Shown: one piece after another, positions 7,933 to 15,490 of the stretch | Layout of the letters: every line of letters begins with the position of its first letter | Numbering within the stretch: position 1 is the stretch's first letter | Virus record (IMG/VR): IMGVR_UViG_3300000148_000008 | Span: 1 to 25,310 of that record | Length of the DNA: 25,310 nucleotides | Strand: one strand, 5' to 3' | Source of the DNA: a virus | Notes under the pieces: generated by a model | What the model saw: only the letters and a program-made list of their open reading frames with translations | Told to the model about the DNA's origin: nothing | The model's database searches: none | Position numbers and translations under genes: made by a program

Positions 7933-8070
7933 ATGAAAACATTTAAAACTTATACGAAAGAACAAGATATAAAAGATTTTGAAGAAGATGTATTAGGTAA
8001 AGACACATCATCTGATAAAACTGTATCTAAAGAAGAAGAAACAAAAGAGGAAACAAATGAAAACGTTTAA
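7933..8070 (+). CDS. Short acidic protein with capsid-targeting-like N-terminus
   Basis: This 45-residue ORF begins MKTFKTYTKEQD and ends in a run of acidic/lysine residues (KEEETKEETNENV). The opening is nearly the same as that of the next gene (MKTFKQHIKEY), suggesting a recent duplication of the start of that gene or a shared targeting signal. It starts 2 bases after the previous stop and overlaps the next gene by 14 bases. The next gene's Shine-Dalgarno (AGAGGAAAC) lies inside it. A truncated or minor internal protein is possible. Confidence 0.55.
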   Translation: MKTFKTYTKEQDIKDFEEDVLGKDTSSDKTVSKEEETKEETNENV

Positions 8071-8500
8071 ACAACACATAAAAGAATACACAGGGTATAC
8101 TGGTGATGCACAAGGAGTTGGTACACAAGTACAAAACTCTATTGAAGATGGTTCAATAGGTGCTCATAACATACATGATCCTGCAGTATTGGAAAGAGTA
8201 AATGCTTTCGTTAGCTCAATTGGCGCTAGAGAATTTTTAAATCCTCAACAGGCAATAGACGAGTTAAGAGAAAAGTTACAAAGAATCGGGTTAACCGTAT
8301 CTCCTTGTAACCTACAAGGTGAAAGCGGAAAAATAACAACTGAAGTGAAACAATTTGGTGGGAGATTTGGTAAAGACACTGATGGTTCTGATATAAATGA
8401 TGATGGAGTATCTCATAAAAAAGAAGGTGGAATAAAGATGGAAGTATCTTATGAAGCTTTAAAAAATGGAACATCAAAGGTCTACGCTAAATTAGTGTAG
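8057..8500 (+). CDS. Conserved virion-associated-type protein with capsid-targeting-like start
   Basis: The 147-residue protein begins MKTFKQHIKEY, like the T4 capsid-targeting sequence. Its middle (GAHNIHDPAVLERVNAFV, then LNPQQAIDELREKLQRIGL) reads like a conserved small protein I associate with marine T4-like phages. The C-terminal half is strand-rich and polar (KMEVSYEALKNGTSKVYAKL). There is no signal peptide. It overlaps the short acidic gene before it by 14 bases. A head or neck location is inference. Confidence 0.65.
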   Translation: MKTFKQHIKEYTGYTGDAQGVGTQVQNSIEDGSIGAHNIHDPAVLERVNAFVSSIGAREFLNPQQAIDELREKLQRIGLTVSPCNLQGESGKITTEVKQFGGRFGKDTDGSDINDDGVSHKKEGGIKMEVSYEALKNGTSKVYAKLV

Positions 8501-8503
8501 TTC

Positions 8504-8866
8504 ATGTTTAAAGAGATAACAAAAGATAACTGGTTACTTTTTGCTCAACATAATTACGATAATCCGACATTATCTAAAGAGCAAGAATTTTATGAGGATC
8601 TTAAAAGATTTAAATATCTTAAAAGACTTTTTCGTAAATATCAGATAACTGGTAATATAAAAGTACGATTGGCAGTCAATCATATTATTGTATTACAAAA
8701 TATTTTTGGCGTGGAAGCTGCTTGTACTCTACTATTACATAAAGTAGATAAGATATATTGGTCTCCACTAAAAACAATATTAGTTTATCTTGGTTATCTA
8801 TATCCACATGAACTTAATGATATTGAGTTGGATATGAAAATAAAGAAACTTTTAGAGGAAGTATAA
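8504..8866 (+). CDS. Conserved myovirus protein of unknown function
   Basis: This 120-residue basic, helical protein has the pattern DNPTLSKEQEFYEDLKRFKYLKRL, then VRLAVNHIIVLQNIFGVEA, then LKTILVYLGYLYP. I associate it with a small family conserved across marine T4-likes (possibly the one catalogued as DUF7207; the identifier is from memory). It is cytoplasmic or virion-bound, with no signal peptide. There is no clear Shine-Dalgarno, so it is probably translated by coupling with the gene 3 bases upstream. It overlaps the next gene as TAATG. The two are usually neighbours in this family, which suggests a joint role. Confidence 0.65.
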   Translation: MFKEITKDNWLLFAQHNYDNPTLSKEQEFYEDLKRFKYLKRLFRKYQITGNIKVRLAVNHIIVLQNIFGVEAACTLLLHKVDKIYWSPLKTILVYLGYLYPHELNDIELDMKIKKLLEEV

Positions 8867-9345
8867 TGGCGAATAGAGTTGTTGATTTAGTTATAACTTA
8901 TAGAGTTATCAAATTACTTACCACTCCTTTTGAAAAACAAGAGGCGTTTAAGTATGGTATAATTGATAAAGATGGAACAGTTTTGAAGAAGTATAGAACT
9001 TTAAAATCAACAAAAGAAAAAAAATCATACACTATTCTTCATAGATTTGTTTTTAATTTAAAACGAATACTTAAAAAAGTAGGAATGGGTGGAAGACTTG
9101 GCTCATTTGCTATTGCTCTAGCACTTTTATTAAGAGAAAATACTGAGTATAAAGAATACAAAACTTTACTAGAAAGTGCTGTTGTTACATACTTAAAAGA
9201 AACTAATCAATATAATACTTTACTTAATGAACAAGGTGATGTAGTATCTATTGATGAAGAACCAATAATGACCTGTTTTGGAATTGATATATATGAAAGA
9301 GAAGGTCAAATAATATCGGAGGACGAATATGCCAAAAAATTATAA
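8866..9345 (+). CDS. Conserved myovirus protein of unknown function, paired with the gene before it
   Basis: The 159-residue protein has the pattern ITYRVIKLLTTPFEKQEAFKYGIIDKDG and YTILHRFVFNLKRILKKVG, which I associate with a small marine T4-like family located among structural genes. An amphipathic or weakly hydrophobic stretch lies near residues 75-88 (SFAIALALLL). I cannot assign a function. It starts in a TAATG overlap with GAGGAAG upstream and ends overlapping the next start by 17 bases. Virion or assembly use is likely given its position. Confidence 0.6.
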   Translation: MANRVVDLVITYRVIKLLTTPFEKQEAFKYGIIDKDGTVLKKYRTLKSTKEKKSYTILHRFVFNLKRILKKVGMGGRLGSFAIALALLLRENTEYKEYKTLLESAVVTYLKETNQYNTLLNEQGDVVSIDEEPIMTCFGIDIYEREGQIISEDEYAKKL

Positions 9346-9679
9346 AGACATGATAGACGAGCTTATCAATAAAATGGGCGAAGATGCTCCAGCTAATTCA
9401 GCTGGTGGTGGAGGCGTAGCTGGTATTGGAGTAGGGCCAGATGGTGAGCCAGGGGTTAATAAAAAAGATAAAAAAGATCCTTTGTTGTTTGGGAAGTATA
9501 AAACTTTTAAAAAAAAATTAAAAGAAAATTCTGATAATAATAATATAATGTTAACACAAATATTAGATACTATTGATAAAGTTGAAGTAAAAATAGATAA
9601 TAAAAATGGTATCAAAACGGAAATTGTTGTTGAAGAAGAAAAACAATACAAATCGTTTAAGGAGAAATATAATGCCTAA
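9329..9679 (+). CDS. Small Gly-rich, then K-rich protein of unknown function
   Basis: The 116-residue protein begins MPKNYKDMIDELINKMGED, then has a Gly-rich linker (GGGGVAGIGVGPDGEPG, residues about 27-43), then a K/E-rich helical half ending in a coil. The opening is similar in style to the capsid-targeting-like starts nearby. GGAGGA lies 6 bases before the ATG. It overlaps the previous gene by 17 bases and the next by 8, so the three are a tightly coupled set. Not recognised further; a small virion protein is plausible. Confidence 0.55.
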   Translation: MPKNYKDMIDELINKMGEDAPANSAGGGGVAGIGVGPDGEPGVNKKDKKDPLLFGKYKTFKKKLKENSDNNNIMLTQILDTIDKVEVKIDNKNGIKTEIVVEEEKQYKSFKEKYNA

Positions 9680-9962
9680 ATCATTTAAAGAATATATAGG
9701 TGTAAGTGGAGCAAGAGTAGGTGGCATAAATAATGTACATCCTATTGCTGATTTAGGAGATACTCCACCAAAAGGTAGAAGTAGTAAAGGTATAGGATTA
9801 AATGCGAGTACGAGTGCAAACTTTAACTCTGCAGAACCAACAACTTTAAAACCAATGGTAACAGGATCTAAAAAGATTCAAGTAGTAAGTAAAGACGAAA
9901 AAAAGAAACTTAAAGAAACACCATTATACAAATATATGGTAAAAAGAGGATTAATAAAATGA
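9672..9962 (+). CDS. Small basic protein with capsid-targeting-like start
   Basis: The 96-residue protein starts MPKSFKEYIGVSGARVGG. I chose the ATG at 9672 because AAGGAG lies 7 bases upstream; an earlier in-frame ATG at 9606 would add 22 low-quality, K-rich residues inside the previous gene. The middle is Gly/Ser/Pro-rich and probably disordered, and the end is basic. The stop overlaps the start of the holin-like gene as ATGA, indicating coupled translation. Function is unknown. Confidence 0.55.
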   Translation: MPKSFKEYIGVSGARVGGINNVHPIADLGDTPPKGRSSKGIGLNASTSANFNSAEPTTLKPMVTGSKKIQVVSKDEKKKLKETPLYKYMVKRGLIK

Positions 9963-10339
9963 TTTGGTTTAGTGCAATTAAGCTAGCGATAAACGCTGGA
10001 ACACATATTTACAAAAAGAAACAGGAAACTAAAATGTTAATGGCTGATGGCGCAGCAAGACACGCTCAAAAAATGGCTAGTGGTGAGATAGAATATTCTG
10101 GTAAACTATTAGAAGCTAGACAATCAGACTGGAAGGACGAATTTATTTTGATAATCCTTTCCATGCCTTTAGTATTATTAGGTTGGGCAGTTTTTAGTGA
10201 TGATCCAACAGCAATGGTTAGAATGAAGCTTTTCTTTGAATACTTTTCACAATTACCTTTTTGGTATCAAACAATTTTTGTTGGTGTAATTGCAAGTGTT
10301 TATGGTTTAAAAGCAACAGATTTAATTAAAAGAAAATAA
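9959..10339 (+). CDS. Holin-like membrane protein (three-TM holin type)
   Basis: The 126-residue protein has an N-terminal hydrophobic/amphipathic segment (residues 2-14), a basic loop, then the hydrophobic segments EFILIILSMPLVLLGWAVF (about 60-79) and YQTIFVGVIASVYGL (about 99-115). The WKDEF...FWYQTIF pattern is that of the three-TM holin family best known from gene-transfer agents and phages. Such proteins form lesions in the inner membrane at lysis. No endolysin gene is visible next to it. It is followed by three tiny membrane-protein ORFs, which could be lysis accessories. Confidence 0.65.
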   Translation: MIWFSAIKLAINAGTHIYKKKQETKMLMADGAARHAQKMASGEIEYSGKLLEARQSDWKDEFILIILSMPLVLLGWAVFSDDPTAMVRMKLFFEYFSQLPFWYQTIFVGVIASVYGLKATDLIKRK

Positions 10340-10357
10340 CAAAAAAAAGGAAAAACT

Positions 10358-10468
10358 ATGAAAAACTTAAAAAAAATAGTAAAAGACCAAGCAGTACATT
10401 TGTGGGCAGAACATAAAGTATTTACAATTACTGTAGGTATCTTATTAGTGATTGCAATAATTATATAA
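10358..10468 (+). CDS. Tiny single-TM protein (36 aa)
   Basis: MKNLKKIVKDQAVHLWAEHK leads into VFTITVGILLVIAIII, one membrane segment at the extreme C-terminus. The Shine-Dalgarno AAAAGGA is 7 bases upstream of the ATG. It lies 18 bases after the holin-like gene. It may be a small lysis regulator or an anchor peptide. Confidence 0.5.
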   Translation: MKNLKKIVKDQAVHLWAEHKVFTITVGILLVIAIII

Positions 10469-10476
10469 AGATTAAT

Positions 10477-10650
10477 ATGGATTTAGATTTTGCAGGACAA
10501 TTGATGAAAATGTGGCCTATCTTTATAGGGTTTATAACACTAGTAATAGTTCTTGCTAAAATGCATGCTACTATACAAGTGTTAGAAGAAAAAGTAAAGG
10601 TAGCTTTTCAATTGATAAACAAGTTAACAGATTATAATTATCGTAAATAG
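10477..10650 (+). CDS. Small TM plus coiled-coil protein (57 aa)
   Basis: The N-terminal part holds a membrane segment (MWPIFIGFITLVIVLAKM, about residues 12-29) followed by a short helical domain (VLEEKVKVAFQLINKL). The shape, one TM then a helix, resembles inner-membrane spanins (Rz-like), but it is much shorter than the family, so I do not call it a spanin. It starts 8 bases after the previous stop without a clear Shine-Dalgarno. Confidence 0.5.
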   Translation: MDLDFAGQLMKMWPIFIGFITLVIVLAKMHATIQVLEEKVKVAFQLINKLTDYNYRK

Positions 10651-10653
10651 TCA

Positions 10654-10737
10654 ATGGATTACTCAACAATCAATCTTTGGTTAGTTGTAGGGTTATGTAT
10701 AGTTTTTTGTTGGAATCTCTATAACTTTAAACCATAA
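10654..10737 (+). CDS. Tiny membrane protein (27 aa)
   Basis: MDYSTINLWLVVGLCIVFCW plus seven more residues form a single hydrophobic helix with two cysteines. It begins 3 bases after the previous stop. Its small size gives limited support, but it sits in a row of three small membrane ORFs directly after the holin-like gene and ends 5 bases before a late promoter. Confidence 0.4.
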   Translation: MDYSTINLWLVVGLCIVFCWNLYNFKP

Positions 10738-10742
10738 AACCG

Positions 10743-10750
10743 TATAAATA
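10743..10750 (+). promoter_or_regulatory. T4-type late promoter (TATAAATA) ahead of the curli-like cassette
   Basis: An exact TATAAATA match lies 15 bases before the CsgF start. The predicted transcript start near 10756 gives a leader of about 10 bases containing the end of AAAGGA. It therefore makes the secretion cassette a late-expressed unit, and the same leader style (TTAAAGGA-TAACTATGAA) recurs before the adenylate cyclase at 15509. Confidence 0.75.
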
Positions 10751-10765
10751 GTTAAAGGACTAACT

Positions 10766-11221
10766 ATGAAAAAATTACTAATAATACTATTATTTACAGC
10801 TTATACACAGGTAACTGCGTCAGAAATGACATTTAAATTTGGGTCACCATCATTTTCAGGTAATGGTAAGTCATCACACTACCTAACAATTGAAAATATT
10901 GAGAAGACTCGTAAAGACGCTATCAAAGCACAAGCAAAAGCAGACGCTGATAAATTAATATCAGACGCAAAGAACACACCTATTGCTAAATTCAAAGCAA
11001 ATATAGAGTCCAGATTTTATACTGCTCTTGCAAAACAAATTACAGACAATGTATTTGGTACAGATGGTCTTCAACAAGACTCAGGTTCATTTACAAATCC
11101 AGTTGGCGGCGAAACAGTTGCTTGGACAACTCCTTCAGGTACAGGTAATGTAGTAGTTACAGTTACAGAAGCAGACGGAACAACAACTGTATTTACAATG
11201 CCTAAAGAGGACAATAGTTAA
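10766..11221 (+). CDS. csgF: CsgF-like curli assembly factor
   Basis: The 151-residue protein carries a signal peptide (about residues 1-18) and then SEMTFKFGSPSFSGNG, the mature N-terminus that in CsgF inserts into and narrows the CsgG pore (E. coli GTMTFQFRNPNFGGN). Downstream, FKANIESRFYTALAKQI aligns with FTQAIQSQILGGLLSNI, and the C-terminus has VTVTEADGTTTVFTMP, like the family's final strands. It should be exported to the periplasm or outer face of the outer membrane and link CsgG to nucleation. It precedes CsgG with a TAATG overlap, and a late promoter lies 15 bases upstream. Residues about 45-75 hold a K/A-rich helical insert. The identification is strong from motif and neighbour. 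Confidence 0.85.
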   Translation: MKKLLIILLFTAYTQVTASEMTFKFGSPSFSGNGKSSHYLTIENIEKTRKDAIKAQAKADADKLISDAKNTPIAKFKANIESRFYTALAKQITDNVFGTDGLQQDSGSFTNPVGGETVAWTTPSGTGNVVVTVTEADGTTTVFTMPKEDNS

Positions 11222-12294
11222 TGTTTAGATATATAGGAATATTCCTACTATCTTTAATGTTAGTAGGTTGTGCTGGGAAAGCAAAGTTTGATGTAAGAAC
11301 ACAACAAGTTGCTTATAAAGAATTATCTACAATCAAAAGTCCAGACGGAGAACCAATTATAATTGCTGTCTATGACTTTTTAGATATGACTGGTCAAAAG
11401 AAACCAGGTGGAACTTATGCTTCAATGAGTACGGCAGTTACACAAGGGTCGTATCAGTTATTAATTAAAGCACTTGCAGACGCAGGTGATGGTAAATGGT
11501 TTAGAGTTGTAGAGAGATCAAGTTTACCAAGTTTATTACAAGAACGAAAACTAATTAGGTCTACAAGACAACAAGTAGATGGTGAAAAGGCAGAGTCTTT
11601 ACCACCACTATTATTTGCTGGTGCATACATCACAGGTGGTGTTGTAGGTTATGATAGTGATATTACTTCAGGTGGTCTTGGTGCTAGAGTTTTAGGTATA
11701 CAAGCAAACAAATCATTTAGAAAAGACATAGTAACTATCATATTAAGATTAGTTAATGTACAAACTGGTGAAGTAGTTATCTCAACTACAATAGAAAAGA
11801 CTATTATTTCTACATCAACAGGTTCAGATGTATTCAAATATTTTGATATGGATACAATGTTAGTAGAGATAGAAGCTGGTTATGCAAAAAACGAACCAGT
11901 TACATTTGCATTAAGAAAAGCAATTGAAAAAGGTGTAGTAGAAGTTATTGAACAAGGTGTAAAAAAAGAACTATGGGAGTTTAAAAAAATAGAAGAAGTT
12001 AAAGTTCCTGAGATAAAAGATTACATTGATGATGGTACAAATGATGTAGAAACTATTGAAGTTGAAACTACTAATAGACATAGTGATATTGTATTTACAG
12101 ATGATGGTGTTGATATGGGCGAAGATAAGGTAGAGAAAACTTACGAAACTTACCTTGAAGAAAAGAAATTAAAGAAAGAATTAGAAGCTGAAACCACAGA
12201 AAAAGAGTGGGAAGAAGTAGATAAACAAACGGAGGAGAATGCTGATGAAACAGATAATGATAGCGATAGTGATTCTTCTAGCGTGGACAAGTAA
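11221..12294 (+). CDS. csgG: CsgG-like outer-membrane curli secretion pore with acidic C-terminal tail
   Basis: This 357-residue lipoprotein has a signal peptide with lipobox LVGC (Cys17). CsgG motifs are clear: AVYDFLDMTGQKKPGG, STAV-QG, WFRVVERSSLPSLLQERKLI, LFAGAYITGGVVGYDS, SGGLGARVLGI, LRLVNVQTGEV and NEPVTFALRKAIEKGV. It should form the nonameric beta-barrel pore that exports curli subunits. The loop that forms the constriction (E. coli YPASNF with Y51, N55, F56) reads GGTYASM here, so the tyrosine, asparagine and phenylalanine are not conserved. Residues about 255-357 are an extra acidic tail absent from E. coli CsgG, ending in a DNDSDSDSSS stretch. Its end overlaps the next gene. The gene belongs to the csgF-csgG-curlin operon. 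Confidence 0.88.
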   Translation: MFRYIGIFLLSLMLVGCAGKAKFDVRTQQVAYKELSTIKSPDGEPIIIAVYDFLDMTGQKKPGGTYASMSTAVTQGSYQLLIKALADAGDGKWFRVVERSSLPSLLQERKLIRSTRQQVDGEKAESLPPLLFAGAYITGGVVGYDSDITSGGLGARVLGIQANKSFRKDIVTIILRLVNVQTGEVVISTTIEKTIISTSTGSDVFKYFDMDTMLVEIEAGYAKNEPVTFALRKAIEKGVVEVIEQGVKKELWEFKKIEEVKVPEIKDYIDDGTNDVETIEVETTNRHSDIVFTDDGVDMGEDKVEKTYETYLEEKKLKKELEAETTEKEWEEVDKQTEENADETDNDSDSDSSSVDK

Positions 12295-13339
12295 AATTTA
12301 CGCTGGTAATTCCGTTTGGGTTAAACAACAAAACCAAGACAGCGATGGTTCTATCTTTATAAAACAAGATGGTAATAATAATAAGGTTGGTGTTAGTACA
12401 TCACAACCTTTCATAATAGACGGAAATAATGTAACAGTTATTATCAAACAAATTGGTAATTATAATGTAACAGATAGTAACAGTCATTTGTCATTTAAAG
12501 GCGAAGATATGACATTGAAAGTGGATATTACTGGTGATACTAATAGTTTTTTGTCAGACATAGATGACGCAGACGCTACAGGACATTATTATGATCTTAA
12601 AGTTGTAGGAAATCAAAATATACTTGACTTTGACGCTTGGGCAGCTGATGATGTATCAAAAACTAATATAGATTTAGATATTGTTGGTGACTCAAATACT
12701 TTTTGGGTAAGAAGTAGAGGTGATGGTCACTTCTTATATGTTCTTATTTCAGGTGACTCAAATAATGTACAGTTTTATAGTCCTGAATCTTCAGCAGGTT
12801 TTAATACCAATTCAAACATAGCAATTGGTCCACAAGTTGAGAGTCACGGACAGTTTGCAGACACTTCAGGTAGCGAGGGTGCAACGCTGGATTTATATAT
12901 GGTAGGTAATTCAAATGAATTAGCAACTTCATCATACGGAACAGGTAACTATCAAGTACACGACATTATAGGTTCATCAAACATTTTAGGTTTACACCCT
13001 AGCCACGAAAATGATAGTACGGATCCATATGGTTCCGCATTGATTATTTCAGGCAACAATAACTATTTAAAAACAGTTGTCAATGGAAATGATAATGAAT
13101 TAAGACTACACCAATCAGGTGGCAGAAACACAGCAAGAATTTATATCTATACATCTAATTCTGATATTAATATGGCACAAACAGGTGGTGCAAATACAGC
13201 AGACATTAATGTATCAGGCGATAGTATTTACGATTACACTTTAAACTTCACACAAAATGGTTCTGATACTTGTAATTATTCTTACAATAGAAACAATCAA
13301 ACAGCAGATGTTACCGCTACTGTGGCAAACGGATGCTAA
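12245..13339 (+). CDS. Curlin-like repeat protein, candidate amyloid/fibre subunit
   Basis: The product has 364 residues from ATG 12245 (spaced 9 bases from GGAGG; ATG 12239 is also possible) and starts with a signal peptide, MKQIMIAIVILLAWTSKIYA. About a dozen GxxN turns recur (GNNN, GNYN, GDTN, GNQN, GDSN twice, GNSN, GSSN, GNNN, GNDN, GGRN, GGAN), with IKQ and QSGG/QTGG elements that match the curlin Q-x-G-x-x-N signature. The spacing is irregular and larger than in CsgA, which has five repeats of about 22 residues, so this is a divergent curlin-type beta-solenoid. Two C-terminal cysteines could cap it. Its first 50 bases lie in the acidic tail of csgG, in another frame. It is the probable substrate of CsgG. 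Confidence 0.7.
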   Translation: MKQIMIAIVILLAWTSKIYAGNSVWVKQQNQDSDGSIFIKQDGNNNKVGVSTSQPFIIDGNNVTVIIKQIGNYNVTDSNSHLSFKGEDMTLKVDITGDTNSFLSDIDDADATGHYYDLKVVGNQNILDFDAWAADDVSKTNIDLDIVGDSNTFWVRSRGDGHFLYVLISGDSNNVQFYSPESSAGFNTNSNIAIGPQVESHGQFADTSGSEGATLDLYMVGNSNELATSSYGTGNYQVHDIIGSSNILGLHPSHENDSTDPYGSALIISGNNNYLKTVVNGNDNELRLHQSGGRNTARIYIYTSNSDINMAQTGGANTADINVSGDSIYDYTLNFTQNGSDTCNYSYNRNNQTADVTATVANGC

Positions 13340-15490
13340 ATGTTCAAACTTAAATTTTTCATAACACTTATAGTGCTATTGTGTACTACTGCCTTTGCTC
13401 AGATAACTGGTCCTAAAGTTGGAGAAGTTATAGGTCAAATGGGTACGACTTGGAATGAAAGAGAGGGTAAAACTCAAAACACTTCAACAGGTTATGAGTT
13501 ACAGATGAAAGACTTTCTTCAAACAGGTGAAGATGGTGGTATGATATTAAACTATGCTGATGGCACTAAATTTACAATGGGTCCGAATACAGAATTAACT
13601 ATTGATGAATTTGCTTTTGATACTTCAGTTATACCGATAGAATTAGCAATGAATGTATCTGTTAATGTTGGTACATTTACATATGAATCAGGAAAAGTAT
13701 CTACTTTAGGTGGCGAAGTTAATATAAGTGCTGGTAATGCTGTAATCACAGTACAAGGTACAGCCTTCTCTGGAAGAGTTGATACTTCAGGTCACGCAAC
13801 GATTACTTTACTACCAGATAGTCAAGGTAATGTAGGACAAGTTACTGTATCCAATGACGCAGGCTCTCAAACAATTACAAACGCATTTAGTTCCGTAACT
13901 GTTTTCGGTAATGATTTAGCACCAACACCTCCTAGAATAGAAATAGACAAAAGGAAAATTATTCAGTTAGATAGTTTTGAAGAAGAAATAAGAGATGAAA
14001 CTGAAAGAGGTTTTGGTGATGTAGATACTAAATCTAGTAATGCACAAAATAGTGAAGACGCAATTTTTAATGAAGAATCAAATATAGTTGAAGATAGTAA
14101 TACTATTATTCAAACTGATATGTCAATAAGTGAATCAGATTCAATGATTGAACTAGAATCCAAAGAAGAAAAAGCCTTAGACGCAGCTGGAACTGCTGCT
14201 GAAGCTGAAATAGATACATCTTACTATGATGATTATGAAGATGATTTAAAAGATTGGGGTTACATAGATGAAGACAATCAGATTTCAGTATGGGATGCCG
14301 ATGGTGAAAGTAAAATGGATTGGGATGACGCTAAGAAAATGTATGCAGAAATGGATCAAGCATACTTTGACGCCATAGGTTGTGAGTCAGGCTGTAATTA
14401 CGATACAATTGATTGGGATTCTATTGATTGGGATAATGTAGATTGGGATGCTTATGATGAGGCATATAACGATACACTAGAAAAATATGGTTTAACTTCT
14501 TACAATTCAACAGTTGAAGAAGTTGATGTTGTTGAAGACACAAAAGACGAAACATCAGCAGGTATAGATGGATATGATTGGGAAGATTTTATGTTAGATG
14601 ATAATTATTATTCTAACGCAGAATATAAATCAAAAGGTGGTCCTCCAACATTAACAGTACAAAACTATTGTGAGTATAATGGTTACGAAGATTACTGGTG
14701 CAACCAAGAGTATGTTGACTATCTAAATGACTGGTACAAAAATGACTGGTATTTAAAAGTAACTGCTACAAGTTGGGATACAAAATCTAAAGATATATTT
14801 GGTAAACTATTTGGTTGGTGTGGAAATTGGCCAGATTATAAGATGTGTGAAAATCAACCTAAACCTTGGAAGATGAAAGACTTGAAAGACAAGTACATAA
14901 CTAATTGGGATTACAACGATTACAATACTTACTATGACGCTGCTTATGACTGGTGGTACACAGGTTACGATTACAATAATGAAACAGATGAAACCAATTG
15001 GGAAGATGAGTATGCTTACGAAGATAATTACGATATAGACGCAGAATTAGAAATACTATTAGCAAGTTATGACAAAGATCAATGTATGAAATACGGATAC
15101 TATTGGAATGTTGCTGGTCAATCTTGTGGAACTGAATGGGTTGATAACGAGGGTAATGAAACAAAAGTAACTGCTAGTGGTGAAATATTAAACTATACAA
15201 CAGGTGATGTAACTCAAACATTAACATCAACATCTGGAGTTACAGGTGCTTCATCTTCAGCAACATCAACAGGTAGAGTATCAACATTGAATAATAACTC
15301 TGACGCTACAGCAAGTGCTGCTGACGGATTTACTACTCTTAATAGATATAACGATAATCATAGAGCATATATTATAACTGATACTAGCGAAGAAGCAGAC
15401 ATACAAATAATACAAGATTCTGAGGCACAACATTTAGATGTAGGTACTAGTGCTGCTCAATCCAATATCACTATAATACAAACGAACTAA
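13340..15490 (+). CDS. Secreted FecR-domain protein with D/W/Y-rich region and curlin-like C-terminus
   Basis: The 716-residue protein starts with a signal peptide (residues about 1-20, cut near AFA). Residues about 60-180 are a FecR-type domain: ILNYADGTKFTMGPNTEL, VNVGTFTYESGKVSTLGG and ITVQGTAFSGRVD. A long linker follows, then a very unusual stretch rich in Asp, Trp and Tyr (about residues 285-580) with an IDWDS-type pentapeptide repeat. The last 30 residues contain IQIIQ and ITIIQ spaced 22 residues apart, the length of a curlin repeat, which suggests a nucleator-like tail. In other bacteria, FecR proteins are often neighbours of CHASE2 cyclases, as here. It has no transmembrane anchor besides the signal peptide. 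Confidence 0.75.
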   Translation: MFKLKFFITLIVLLCTTAFAQITGPKVGEVIGQMGTTWNEREGKTQNTSTGYELQMKDFLQTGEDGGMILNYADGTKFTMGPNTELTIDEFAFDTSVIPIELAMNVSVNVGTFTYESGKVSTLGGEVNISAGNAVITVQGTAFSGRVDTSGHATITLLPDSQGNVGQVTVSNDAGSQTITNAFSSVTVFGNDLAPTPPRIEIDKRKIIQLDSFEEEIRDETERGFGDVDTKSSNAQNSEDAIFNEESNIVEDSNTIIQTDMSISESDSMIELESKEEKALDAAGTAAEAEIDTSYYDDYEDDLKDWGYIDEDNQISVWDADGESKMDWDDAKKMYAEMDQAYFDAIGCESGCNYDTIDWDSIDWDNVDWDAYDEAYNDTLEKYGLTSYNSTVEEVDVVEDTKDETSAGIDGYDWEDFMLDDNYYSNAEYKSKGGPPTLTVQNYCEYNGYEDYWCNQEYVDYLNDWYKNDWYLKVTATSWDTKSKDIFGKLFGWCGNWPDYKMCENQPKPWKMKDLKDKYITNWDYNDYNTYYDAAYDWWYTGYDYNNETDETNWEDEYAYEDNYDIDAELEILLASYDKDQCMKYGYYWNVAGQSCGTEWVDNEGNETKVTASGEILNYTTGDVTQTLTSTSGVTGASSSATSTGRVSTLNNNSDATASAADGFTTLNRYNDNHRAYIITDTSEEADIQIIQDSEAQHLDVGTSAAQSNITIIQTN
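14408..14452 (+). repeat. Three tandem 15-bp repeats encoding I/V-D-W-D-x
   Basis: Three in-frame 15-base units (consensus ATTGATTGGGATNNN) encode IDWDS, IDWDN and VDWDA inside the FecR-domain gene, residues 357-371. They mark the start of its D/W/Y-rich region. Replication slippage can change the copy number of such units. Confidence 0.75.

Noticed and set aside
10477-10650. Spanin (Rz-like) identity of the 57-aa protein
   Set aside because: One TM plus a helix fits, but it is too short for a typical inner-membrane spanin and no outer-membrane spanin lies inside or beside it.
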